Positions 43,762 to 51,676 of a stretch of DNA of 64,000 nucleotides are shown here, one piece after another. Source of the stretch: Peptacetobacter sp900539645 (lineage in GTDB: Bacteria; Bacillota; Clostridia; Peptostreptococcales; Peptostreptococcaceae). The notes under the pieces are model-generated. The model searched no databases. It was not told where the DNA came from and worked only from the letters and a program-made list of their open reading frames with translations. The stretch is taken from contig NZ_JBLOUI010000001.1 of NCBI RefSeq assembly GCF_047807365.1, forward strand, positions 124,001 to 188,000, read 5' to 3'. Both the position numbers and the translations under genes were made by a program. Position 1 is the stretch's first letter; the number at the start of each line of letters is the position of its first letter.

Positions 43762-43938
43762 TTATTTTTCTACGATTTCTTTACCTTTGTAATATCCACA
43801 ATCAGGGCAAACTCTGTGTGGTAATTTTGGTTCATGACACTGTGGGCATTCTACGAAACCTGGTGCAACCATTTTTGAGTTAGCTGCTCTTCTCATATCT
43901 CTTTTTGATTTAGAAGTTTTTCTCTTTGGTACTGCCAT
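43762..43938 (-). CDS. rpmF: 50S ribosomal protein L32
   Basis: A 58-residue L32 found by direct translation (MAVPKRKTSKSKRDMRRA...), with a zinc-ribbon made of CPQC and CPDC. This is the four-cysteine form. The ATG at 43938 has GGAGGTG upstream. It lies 16 bases after yceD, the standard pairing, and before the fapR operon, as in Bacillus and many Firmicutes. Confidence 0.96.
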   Translation of the reverse strand: MAVPKRKTSKSKRDMRRAANSKMVAPGFVECPQCHEPKLPHRVCPDCGYYKGKEIVEK

Positions 43939-43954
43939 TTAGGACACCTCCTCT

Positions 43955-44488
43955 TTATTCATTTTTCAGTAATTCTTTTAATTTAGCAAAACGTGGATCA
44001 ATATTATCCTCGTCATTTATCTTTTCGCTGCATCTGCAATCCTCTTTATTAAGGTTTGCTCCACATCCTGGGCAAAGACCCTTACAATCTTCACCACAAA
44101 GAACTTTATGAGGCATATTAAATTCTAAATTCTGAGCTATTATTTCTAAAAGGTCTACATTTTCGTAGTCTTCTACAATAAATGCATCGAATTCTTCATA
44201 TTCATCCTCAGTATAATTGTTCTCCTGCACTATAAAGCCCTGTATATTGAAATCTAAAGGAATTTCAACTTCTTCAAGACATCTAGAACATCTGTCCACA
44301 ACTGTCATCTTGACGTCTGAATTTATATACAGCTCTTTACCATTACGAGTTACTTTACCCGTAACTTCAATAGGTGAAGCTAATTTATATTTTTCATCAC
44401 AGTAACTAATAGTATCAATTTCTTCGCAAAAATTCAAGTCAATTTTATCAATTTCTTTTCCGCGTAGTTTGTCGACATTAATTATCAT
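43955..44488 (-). CDS. yceD: YceD family protein (DUF177), rRNA accumulation protein
   Basis: A 177-residue DUF177 protein; plant and E. coli relatives affect 23S rRNA accumulation. Cys motif CSRCLEE in the middle and a Cys-rich segment CGEDCKGLCPGCGANL near residue 140 with a later CRC probably bind zinc. The ATG at 44488 has GAGGTGAGC; three upstream codons are rejected. Leads the yceD-rpmF unit from a consensus promoter. Confidence 0.92.
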   Translation of the reverse strand: MIINVDKLRGKEIDKIDLNFCEEIDTISYCDEKYKLASPIEVTGKVTRNGKELYINSDVKMTVVDRCSRCLEEVEIPLDFNIQGFIVQENNYTEDEYEEFDAFIVEDYENVDLLEIIAQNLEFNMPHKVLCGEDCKGLCPGCGANLNKEDCRCSEKINDEDNIDPRFAKLKELLKNE

Positions 44489-44517
44489 AAAGCTCACCTC
44501 TTTGCATTTACCTAATT

Positions 44518-44546
44518 ATTATACAAATCATAAATTTGTTTGTCAA
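44518..44546 (-). promoter_or_regulatory. Consensus sigma-A promoter of yceD-rpmF
   Basis: TTGACA (44541-44546), 17-base spacer and TATAAT (44518-44523): a perfect match on the minus strand. A symmetrical element overlaps the -35 box (next entry). Confidence 0.88.
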
Positions 44547-44560
44547 GTATTTTTACTTGA
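44543..44560. promoter_or_regulatory. Inverted repeat overlapping the yceD -35 box
   Basis: TCAAGTA (44543-44549) and TACTTGA (44554-44560) are perfect 7-bp arms around TTTT. No U-run follows on the ackA side, so it is either a weak ackA end structure or an operator. Role unknown. Confidence 0.4.
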
Positions 44561-44616
44561 TAGGTAAAATTTTGTTTAAATTTTGTATCTTTTGTAGTCT
44601 AATTCAACTAATTTTA

Positions 44617-45813
44617 TTATTTTACTAATGCTAAAGTATCTCTAGCTATCATTAATTCTTCGTTAGTTGGTATTAATAACATTTTAACTTTAGAGTCTTC
44701 TGTAGATATTACAGTTTCTTTTCCTCTAACGTTGTTAGCTTCTGCGTCTAATTTCATTCCTAAGAATTCCATGTTAGAAGCTATTTCAGCTCTTATTCCT
44801 ATTCCGTTTTCACCAACACCAGCTGTGAATACAACTGCATCTAATCCGTTCATTTCTGCTGCATAAGCACCTATGTATTTCTGAACTTTTTTAACGTAAG
44901 CATCTAAAGTAGCCTGAGCTAATTCATTTCCTTCGTTAGCTGCTGATTCTATATCTCTGAAGTCTGAAGATATACCAGTCATTCCGTATACACCAGATTC
45001 TTTGTTCATTAATTTATCAAGACCATCTGCGTCTAATCCTTCTTTTCTCATTAAGAATGGTAGTATAGCTGGGTCTATGTCACCACATCTAGTTCCCATT
45101 ATTAAACCTTCAAGTGGAGTGAATCCCATAGAAGTATCTACACATTTTCCACCATCTACAGCTGCTATAGAAGCACCGTTTCCTAAGTGGCAAGTTACTA
45201 TTTTAAGGTCTTTTATGTCTTTTCCTAGCATTTCTGCTGCTTTTTTAGATACGTAGTTGTGAGAAGTACCGTGGAATCCGTATCTTCTTACTCCGTATTT
45301 AGTGTATAATTCGTATGGAAGTCCATATAAGAATGATGATTTAGGCATTGTCTGATGGAATGCTGTATCAAATACACCTACCATTGGTACATCTGGTAAT
45401 ATTGCTCTACAAGCATCTATTCCCATTAAGTTTGCTGGGTTGTGTAGAGGAGCTAAGTCTATACATTCTTTTAAAGCTTCTTCTACTTCTGGTGTTATTA
45501 ATGCTGAAGATGCGAATTTTTCTCCACCGTGAACAACTCTGTGACCTACTGCATCTATTTCTTTCATATCTTTAACTGCTCCAACTTTTTCGTCAGCAAC
45601 AGCGTTTAATACAAGCTGTATAGCGTCTTTGTGGTCTTTCATTGGCTGTTCAACAACGTATTTGTCTGCTAAACCTTCTTTTTCGTGTTTAAGAACAGAA
45701 CCTTCTATTCCTATTCTTTCTACTAAACCTTTACATAAAACTGATTCATTTTCCATATCTATTAACTGATATTTTAATGATGAACTACCGCAGTTTAAAA
45801 CTAATATTTTCAT
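44617..45813 (-). CDS. ackA: Acetate kinase
   Basis: Forms ATP from acetyl phosphate, the last step of acetate fermentation; 398 residues. N-terminal ILVLNCGSSSLKYQL with Asn near 7, substrate region GHRVVHGGEKF, GVFDTAFHQTMP, HLGNGAS, and GMTGISSDFRDIE. The ATG at 45813 has a GGAGG site. No pta is adjacent. Divergent from tmcAL, whose enzyme consumes acetate. Confidence 0.97.
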   Translation of the reverse strand: MKILVLNCGSSSLKYQLIDMENESVLCKGLVERIGIEGSVLKHEKEGLADKYVVEQPMKDHKDAIQLVLNAVADEKVGAVKDMKEIDAVGHRVVHGGEKFASSALITPEVEEALKECIDLAPLHNPANLMGIDACRAILPDVPMVGVFDTAFHQTMPKSSFLYGLPYELYTKYGVRRYGFHGTSHNYVSKKAAEMLGKDIKDLKIVTCHLGNGASIAAVDGGKCVDTSMGFTPLEGLIMGTRCGDIDPAILPFLMRKEGLDADGLDKLMNKESGVYGMTGISSDFRDIESAANEGNELAQATLDAYVKKVQKYIGAYAAEMNGLDAVVFTAGVGENGIGIRAEIASNMEFLGMKLDAEANNVRGKETVISTEDSKVKMLLIPTNEELMIARDTLALVK

Positions 45814-46019
45814 TATTTATACCTCCAGAAATTTGTTGTCATTTTTTTGCTGCACTATTTCCCTCAATACTGCAACTTTTACTTATATAAAAACCGAATT
45901 AACATTACTAATATATCATTTTTTTGCGTAAATTTAAAGTCTTTTTCCTTTTTTATTTCATTCACTTGAGTTATACTTTTTTTATTAGAAGAATTTTTTT
46001 AAAAGGAGTTTAATTTTTT

Positions 46020-47369
46020 ATGAATATAACTGGCTTAATAGTCGAATACAATCCATTTCACAACGGTCATATATATCACTTACAAAAATCTTTAGAAAAA
46101 ACAAATGCAGACGCATCAATCGCTGTTATGAGTGGAAATTTTATACAAAGAGGAGAGCCTGCTCTATTTGATAAATTTTCAAGAGCAAAGGCTGCTGTTG
46201 AATCTGGTGTAGATTTGGTTGTAGAACTACCATCAATCTACGCATCTCAAAGTGCAGAGCTTTTTGCAAAAGGATCTATTACACTTTTAAACTCTCTAGG
46301 ATGCGTCGATTCAATTTGCTTTGGAAGCGAGGAGGGAGATGTCGATATCTTATACCTAATTGCGGAAATACTTTGTTTAGAGCCTCAGGAATTTAAGGAA
46401 AAACTTTCTTATTATCTAGCTGAAGGTATGCTCTTCCCTACTGCTAGAAACAAAGCTTTATTTGATTATATAAATTCACCTAATTTTTCATTTGGGGATA
46501 ACTTTAAAAATATAGATTTAACTGAGGAAAGGCTTAACGATATTCTGAGCTCTTCAAACAATATTTTAGGGATTGAATATATAAAGCAACTAATATCATT
46601 AAAAAGCGATATAAAACCATTTACAATAGGAAGAATTCACTCTGAATACAATTCAGAGGAGATATCTGGCAATATAAATTCTGCAACGGCTGTCAGAAAA
46701 AAACTTAATGAAATAATTTCTCATGTGGAAGCTAGTAATTCATCAGATGTCGATAGTTTAGTTGATGCAATAAAAAATTCTACAGATATAACCAACTCAA
46801 TTCCAGAAACTACACTCAATATGATTACTTCAAATATAGAAAAAGGATTTTTCCCGATGTATCCAGAGTACTTCTTTGAAACACTTATTGCGACTATAAT
46901 AAGAGATAAAAAAAATCTAGAATCATACTTTGACATTTCTGAGGGAATTGAAAACAAAATATTCAAATCGGCACTTGTAGCAAAAGATTACGACGAATTA
47001 TTAAATTTGATAAAATCTAAAAGATACACAATGACTAGAATAAAAAGATGTTTAAACAACATCCTTTTAGGAATTACTAAAGACGATATGGAAACTGCTA
47101 AAAAAATAAATTACATTCCATACGTAAGAATACTGGCGTTCAACTCAAAAGGGCGAGAAATAATAAGAGAAATAAAAAAATCATCTGAAATAAAAATAAT
47201 AAACAAATTCTCAGAAGTAGAACACTTCATGGACGATGAAGAATTTAAATCTCTAATCGAAAACGACATAAAATGTACGGACATGTACAACACAATTTAC
47301 TACAAAAAAAATAGATCCCTACTAAAAGGATCTACAGACTACTTTATAAAACCGATATACGTAAGATAA
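46020..47369 (+). CDS. tmcAL: tRNA(Met) cytidine acetate ligase TmcAL
   Basis: Makes N4-acetylcytidine at position 34 of elongator tRNA(Met), activating acetate with ATP. The 449-residue protein has an N-terminal nucleotidyltransferase fold: GLIVEYNPFHNGHIYHLQ (HNGH is the HxGH site, near 16), AVMSGNFIQRGEPALFDKF and ICFGSEEGD. The C-terminal helical part is Lys-rich. An AAAAGGAGTTTAA site precedes the ATG. One of the few plus-strand genes, next to ackA. Confidence 0.93.
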   Translation: MNITGLIVEYNPFHNGHIYHLQKSLEKTNADASIAVMSGNFIQRGEPALFDKFSRAKAAVESGVDLVVELPSIYASQSAELFAKGSITLLNSLGCVDSICFGSEEGDVDILYLIAEILCLEPQEFKEKLSYYLAEGMLFPTARNKALFDYINSPNFSFGDNFKNIDLTEERLNDILSSSNNILGIEYIKQLISLKSDIKPFTIGRIHSEYNSEEISGNINSATAVRKKLNEIISHVEASNSSDVDSLVDAIKNSTDITNSIPETTLNMITSNIEKGFFPMYPEYFFETLIATIIRDKKNLESYFDISEGIENKIFKSALVAKDYDELLNLIKSKRYTMTRIKRCLNNILLGITKDDMETAKKINYIPYVRILAFNSKGREIIREIKKSSEIKIINKFSEVEHFMDDEEFKSLIENDIKCTDMYNTIYYKKNRSLLKGSTDYFIKPIYVR

Positions 47370-47415
47370 ACTTTATTACAATATATTTTTTACCGTATCA
47401 TCAAATTTACAAACT

Positions 47416-47540
47416 AAGGGCAAGAGATATAACTGCTCGTATGCGACAATACTGCAAGCGCTCCACAACTGCTAAATGTGTTACTCTAACAATGTGGGGC
47501 GCTGAAGCCTGGAGCCAAGAGCAGTTATACTCTTGCCCTT
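47416..47540. repeat. Structured intergenic element, copy A (complete)
   Basis: About 125 nt between tmcAL and mscL. The outer stem pairs 47416-47438 with 47519-47540 (22 bp, one bulged base), an inner 11-bp stem pairs 47457-47467 with 47493-47503 (one G-U). Unpaired blocks are CGACAAT (47444-47450), AAATGTGTTAC (47473-47483) and GAAGCCTGGAG (47504-47514). The same layout with other stem sequences occurs at 61838-61953. No coding frame; no proper U-tract. Which strand is functional is not known. Confidence 0.75.
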
Positions 47541-47544
47541 TTAC

Positions 47545-47964
47545 TTATAAATTTGATGTGCAATGTGGACATCTAGTCGCATCTATTGCTATTTCAGTTT
47601 TGCAGAACGGACATACTTTTGTAGTAGGTGCTGCCTGTTCTTCTTCCTCTTTTTTCTTAATAGCTAACTTAGCAGAAAAACCATTCATTAGCTTGATTAT
47701 TGCAAATAGTACTGCAGCCATTATCAAGAAGTTGATAACCGCTGTTATGAAGCTTCCATAGTTTAGAGTAACATCTCCAACTATATTCCATTTTAAATCA
47801 CTAAAGTTCATTCCTCCAAAAATACCAAGTATAGGGTTTATAATATCAGTTACAAAAGAATTAACTATTCCTGTAAATGCACCACCTATAATAATCCCTA
47901 CTGCCATATCCATTACATTTCCGCGGCTGATGAATTCTTTAAATTCCTTTAAAATCTGCTTCAT
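47545..47964 (-). CDS. mscL: Large-conductance mechanosensitive channel MscL, with a C-terminal zinc ribbon
   Basis: A 139-residue MscL: an N-terminal amphipathic helix and TM1 (EFKEFISRGNVMDMAVGIIIGGAF) and TM2 near 75-95 with FITAVINFLIMAAVLFAIIKL. The C-terminus, after a Lys/Glu bundle, carries CPFCKTEIAIDATRCPHC, a zinc-ribbon extension beyond the usual helical bundle. Osmotic-shock safety valve. Ends 4 bases from structured element A. Confidence 0.93.
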   Translation of the reverse strand: MKQILKEFKEFISRGNVMDMAVGIIIGGAFTGIVNSFVTDIINPILGIFGGMNFSDLKWNIVGDVTLNYGSFITAVINFLIMAAVLFAIIKLMNGFSAKLAIKKKEEEEQAAPTTKVCPFCKTEIAIDATRCPHCTSNL

Positions 47965-47999
47965 ATCAATTCTCCCTCTTCTTTTATTATATTTTTATA

Positions 48000-48524
48000 T
48001 TATTTTTTTATAAAGTTAGCTTCGTTACCTAAAGAAATAGTCTGTTTTTCAGTTTCTTCCCCATTCTTATACTCAAACACAAGTTTATGCTGATTTAATA
48101 ATTTTTTTATACCCGCATTATCAAGACCTTTAGTATATAGTATAAAGTCCTCATCATATCTATACACTCTGTCTATATCATTTTCACTAGATGTAGCATT
48201 TCCTGAAACATATCTCTGTATTGAATCTACAGTACCACATTTTCCTTTGAATGTAGGTATAGTCATCTTCATATCAGAATATTTATCGCTGTAGTTAGTA
48301 TATACTGATATATTAACAACCTTAAACTCATCTCTGTTTATATTTCTACCTAACTGTTCGATTTCTATACTTTTAAATTCTTCTATGTTAGGTGTTGCAA
48401 CATCCACCTCAACCTGTATATTAGGGTCTTTTGCTTCTTCATCAGTTTTTTTACATCCTGTCATTAAAACAGAAGAAAATACAACTGTAGAAGCAAGTAA
48501 AAGTGCTAATAGCTTCTTTTTCAT
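48000..48524 (-). CDS. Putative lipoprotein, unknown function
   Basis: A 174-residue protein starting at 48524 (GGAGG upstream), with a lipoprotein signal MKKKLLALLLASTVVFSSV and lipobox LMTGC (Cys about 24), then an acidic linker and a beta-rich domain. No family recognised. Downstream of mscL on the same strand with 36 bases between; transcribed separately from the CofE-like gene, which has its own terminator. Confidence 0.75.
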   Translation of the reverse strand: MKKKLLALLLASTVVFSSVLMTGCKKTDEEAKDPNIQVEVDVATPNIEEFKSIEIEQLGRNINRDEFKVVNISVYTNYSDKYSDMKMTIPTFKGKCGTVDSIQRYVSGNATSSENDIDRVYRYDEDFILYTKGLDNAGIKKLLNQHKLVFEYKNGEETEKQTISLGNEANFIKK

Positions 48525-48636
48525 TTTCTTAACCTCCAACAAATCTTTTTTATCAATTCTATTTAAATATTATAACATAAAAATTTTATTTGTATTGCTT
48601 ATAGACAAATTTTTTATAAACTATCCATATTTATTA

Positions 48637-48673
48637 ACAAAAAAGAGGCTAATGCAAATCTGCAACAGCCTCT
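48637..48673 (-). terminator. Intrinsic terminator of the CofE-like gene
   Basis: AGAGGCT (48644-48650) and AGCCTCT (48667-48673), with inner TGCA pairing, form an imperfect hairpin followed by TTTTTT on the minus strand, about 20 bases past the stop codon. Confidence 0.85.
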
Positions 48674-48692
48674 GTGTAATCTAATTATTTGA

Positions 48693-49883
48693 TTAGTTTG
48701 TGAAGTTATCGAAGTATCCCTGTATATGTACTATTGGAGTACCTTTATCTCCACTTCCTGAAGTAAGGTCACATAATGAACCTATAAGGTCAGTTAATCT
48801 TCTTGGAGTAGTACCCTGAGATACCATTTCTCCTACTAAATCATTATCTTTATTTTTTATGTATTCAGATATAGCGTCTTTTAATTCATCACCTTTTAAA
48901 TCAGCGAAATCATTGTCTGCTAAGTATTTTAATTTAACTTCGTTTGGAGTTCCTTCTAAACCTGAAGTATAAGCTGGAGAAACTACTGGGTCAGCAAGTT
49001 CCCATATTTTTCCTACTGGATCTTTGAAAGCTCCATCTCCGTATACCATAACTTCTACGTTTTTACCAGTTCTTTCTTTGAACTGTTTCTGAACTTCTTC
49101 AACGAAATCTTTACAATCTCTTGGGAATAATTTTACAGTTTCTTCAGTTGATTTATTAGTTCCTAGTAATCCGTAGTTTTCATTGAATCCACTTCCGTTT
49201 ACTGATTTAGTTAATATGTCATCAAGACCTATTACAACTTCAGCTCCTGCTTCTTTAAGTATTCTCTTAGTTCTTTTTCTTGTGTGTATATCACAAGTTA
49301 AAACATTTTTAGTGTAGTTTAATATAACTTTTGGGTTGTTAGCGAATATAACTTCTACTTCAGCCCCAGCTTCTCTTATTAATGAAGCATAGTAATCTAC
49401 ATAGTCAACACCTGTGAATGTGTGTTTATTTTCTCCAAATAATTCTCTATATTTTTCAAGAGTAAGTACATCTGAGTATGGGTTAACACCTTTTTCATCA
49501 AGAAGCTCTATATCAACTAAATGATTTCCAACTTCATCAGATGGGTAGCTTAGCATAAGAACTACTTTTTTAGCTCCTCTAGCTATACCTTTTAAGCATA
49601 TAGCGAATCTATTTCTACTTAATATAGGGAATATAACACCTATTGTTTCTCCACCTAACTGAGCTTTTACATCTTCAGCTATATCATCTATTTTTGCATA
49701 GTTGCCCTGTGCTCTAGCTACTATTGCTTCTGTAACAGCTACAACGTCTTTATCTCTCATTTCATAATTTTCGCTTTTAGCTGCATCTAATACAGATTCT
49801 ACTACTATTGTTGCTAGATCGTCTCCTTCTCTTATGATTGGAGCTCTTACTCCTCTAGAAATTGTTCCTACTTTTCTCTCCAT
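48693..49883 (-). CDS. CofE-like (F420-0:L-glutamate ligase family) protein
   Basis: A 396-residue protein whose N-terminal half matches the F420_ligase fold: GTISRGVRAPIIREGDDL, DVVAVTEAIVARAQGNY, RFAICLKGIARGAKKV, and later YGDGAFKDPVGKIWELADP. The organism gives no other sign of coenzyme F420 synthesis in this window, so its substrate is probably another glutamyl or amide ligation. A clostridial paralogue with no fixed function that I know. Confidence 0.75.
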   Translation of the reverse strand: MERKVGTISRGVRAPIIREGDDLATIVVESVLDAAKSENYEMRDKDVVAVTEAIVARAQGNYAKIDDIAEDVKAQLGGETIGVIFPILSRNRFAICLKGIARGAKKVVLMLSYPSDEVGNHLVDIELLDEKGVNPYSDVLTLEKYRELFGENKHTFTGVDYVDYYASLIREAGAEVEVIFANNPKVILNYTKNVLTCDIHTRKRTKRILKEAGAEVVIGLDDILTKSVNGSGFNENYGLLGTNKSTEETVKLFPRDCKDFVEEVQKQFKERTGKNVEVMVYGDGAFKDPVGKIWELADPVVSPAYTSGLEGTPNEVKLKYLADNDFADLKGDELKDAISEYIKNKDNDLVGEMVSQGTTPRRLTDLIGSLCDLTSGSGDKGTPIVHIQGYFDNFTN

Positions 49884-50013
49884 ATTGGTATCACCTTTCT
49901 TTATATAAATTAATTGGTTTTAACAAATTTATCGTAAAATTTTATATCTATTAATAAACAATCCTTAACTAGTATATAAAAAAATTAGGTTAATGGCAAA
50001 TATTTTTTGTTTT

Positions 50014-50535
50014 TTACTTAAATTCTTCGCGATTTTTTCTAATTTCGTCTAAAATAGTGACTATATGCTCTTCAACTTCAGATAAAAGTTCGTCAGCATA
50101 CTCAGCAGTACCAACTTTTATTTCTTCAGAAACAGCTTTTGCATTGCTGATTATTTTCTGTGCTTTTTCTTCTGCTTCTAAAACAGGTTTGCTGCTATTT
50201 ATATAATCGTTTACAGCATCTTCTGTATCTAGTCTTATTTCTTCAGCCTCAGCCTTAGCATCTTCTATTATTTCTACTGCTTTCTTTTCAGCATCGTCTA
50301 ACATTTCCTGAGCTTCAGCTATTGCTCTGTTCATTATATCTTTACTTTCTTCGGCTACACTCTTAGCCTGTTCAAGTTCTCTTGGAAGAGCTCTTTTTAT
50401 ATCGCTTATTATATCTAGTGCATCCTGTCTTTCTATACTACACTTGTGAGAATTAAACGGTACTGAAGAAGCCTCCTGAATAAGAAACTCTAATTCTTTT
50501 ATAAGGTCTATTATGTGTGAATCTTCTATATGCAT
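50014..50535 (-). CDS. Coiled-coil protein (DivIVA/ATPase-subunit-H-like), function unknown
   Basis: A 173-residue helical protein. Central heptads at about 50-155 are Ala/Glu/Lys-rich (AIAEAQEMLDDAEKKAVEIIEDAKAEAEEI). Such proteins in clostridia are annotated as ATPase or DivIVA-like and sit after coaD. It starts directly after coaD (spacing 1 base), so it is co-translated. No motif shows enzymatic activity; a role in cell division is a guess. Confidence 0.65.
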   Translation of the reverse strand: MHIEDSHIIDLIKELEFLIQEASSVPFNSHKCSIERQDALDIISDIKRALPRELEQAKSVAEESKDIMNRAIAEAQEMLDDAEKKAVEIIEDAKAEAEEIRLDTEDAVNDYINSSKPVLEAEEKAQKIISNAKAVSEEIKVGTAEYADELLSEVEEHIVTILDEIRKNREEFK

Positions 50536-50536
50536 A

Positions 50537-51040
50537 CTATATCTCCTTTTTATTCATCTTAATTTTTAATTCTTTTAGCACCTGCTCTGGAACCAAATTT
50601 TGTATATCTGCTCCAAAAGATAGTACCTCTTTTATAAGTGAAGAGCTTATGAAAGAAAATTTAGTATTGCTTGGAAGGAAAATAGTCTCTATAGATGAAT
50701 CTAGTTCTCTATTCATATGAGCCATCTGTAATTCGTAGTCTACATCTGCAGCACTTCTTATTCCTCTGACTAATGCATCTATTCCATTCTGCTCGCAATA
50801 TTTTACAAGTAACCCATCAAACGAGATTACTTTTACATTGTCTAAGTCAGATGTACAGTCCTCTATTAATTTTATTCTCTCTTCTAAAGTAAATAATGCT
50901 TTTTTATTAGGATTTATTAATATCCCTACTTGAAGCTCTCCAAAAAGTTTTGACGCCCTTCTTATAATATCTAAATGACCATTTGTAATAGGGTCAAAAC
51001 TACCAGCAAAAATAGCTTTTTTCACATTACATTTATTCAT
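50537..51040 (-). CDS. coaD: Phosphopantetheine adenylyltransferase
   Basis: Penultimate step of CoA synthesis, 167 residues. N-terminal AIFAGSFDPITNGHLDIIRRA (TxGH motif), RGIRSAADVDYELQMAHMNREL, and TKFSFISSSLIKEV. The ATG at 51040 has GGAGGATAGCG upstream. It overlaps rsmD by 8 bases, the usual partner in Firmicutes. Confidence 0.95.
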   Translation of the reverse strand: MNKCNVKKAIFAGSFDPITNGHLDIIRRASKLFGELQVGILINPNKKALFTLEERIKLIEDCTSDLDNVKVISFDGLLVKYCEQNGIDALVRGIRSAADVDYELQMAHMNRELDSSIETIFLPSNTKFSFISSSLIKEVLSFGADIQNLVPEQVLKELKIKMNKKEI

Positions 51041-51602
51041 CGCTATCCTCCACACTTAGCTTATAAAAACTAAGTACTGTTATTCCATATTTTTTTTCCT
51101 TTACCTTGACTATATTTCCTATCTCGTCTGGTAGCTCATCTTTTTTATCATGCTCTACCACAATCACTCCATCCTCAGAAAGTATCTGGTTCTTATCTAT
51201 TCTTTCTATACAGTCTACAAAAAGTCCTTCATAATATGGCGGATCTAGCATAATTATATCAAATTCTTGTTTTTTAATACCCATATCAGATATAACATTT
51301 TTATAATCCTTATTTATTACTGTACTTTCCTGCTCAACTCTAGCCTTTTTTATATTAGACTGAATTATCTTTATACTTTCCTTACTCAAATCTGAAAATA
51401 CGCAATGTTCAGCCCCTCTAGATAGACATTCTATCCCAAGCGAACCCGATCCTGCAAAAAGGTCTAAAACATTTGCATCCATCACGTATGAATTTATTAT
51501 ATTAAAAAGTGATTCTTTTACTCTATCAGTTGTAGGTCTTACACTCTGATCCTTAGGTGGATTAAGTTTCAATCCCCTAGCTTTTCCAGAAATAACTCTC
51601 AC
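51033..51602 (-). CDS. rsmD: 16S rRNA (guanine-966-N2)-methyltransferase RsmD
   Basis: A 189-residue methyltransferase. MRVISGKARGLKLNPPKDQSVRPTTDRVKESLFNII at the N-terminus, SAM motif LDLFAGSGSLGIE (about 46), and the catalytic DPPY in IIMLDPPYYEG. Coupled to coaD by overlap. Confidence 0.94.
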   Translation of the reverse strand: MRVISGKARGLKLNPPKDQSVRPTTDRVKESLFNIINSYVMDANVLDLFAGSGSLGIECLSRGAEHCVFSDLSKESIKIIQSNIKKARVEQESTVINKDYKNVISDMGIKKQEFDIIMLDPPYYEGLFVDCIERIDKNQILSEDGVIVVEHDKKDELPDEIGNIVKVKEKKYGITVLSFYKLSVEDSDE

Positions 51603-51676
51603 GTTTTTCTCCTTTCAATTCAAATTATCATATCTATTATTATATCATATAGTAACTACTATTGTATTGATATAAA

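Noticed and set aside
47416..47540. Element A as an ordinary intrinsic terminator
   Set aside because: The stem is long but no continuous U-tract follows on either strand, and the conserved internal loops are not needed for termination.
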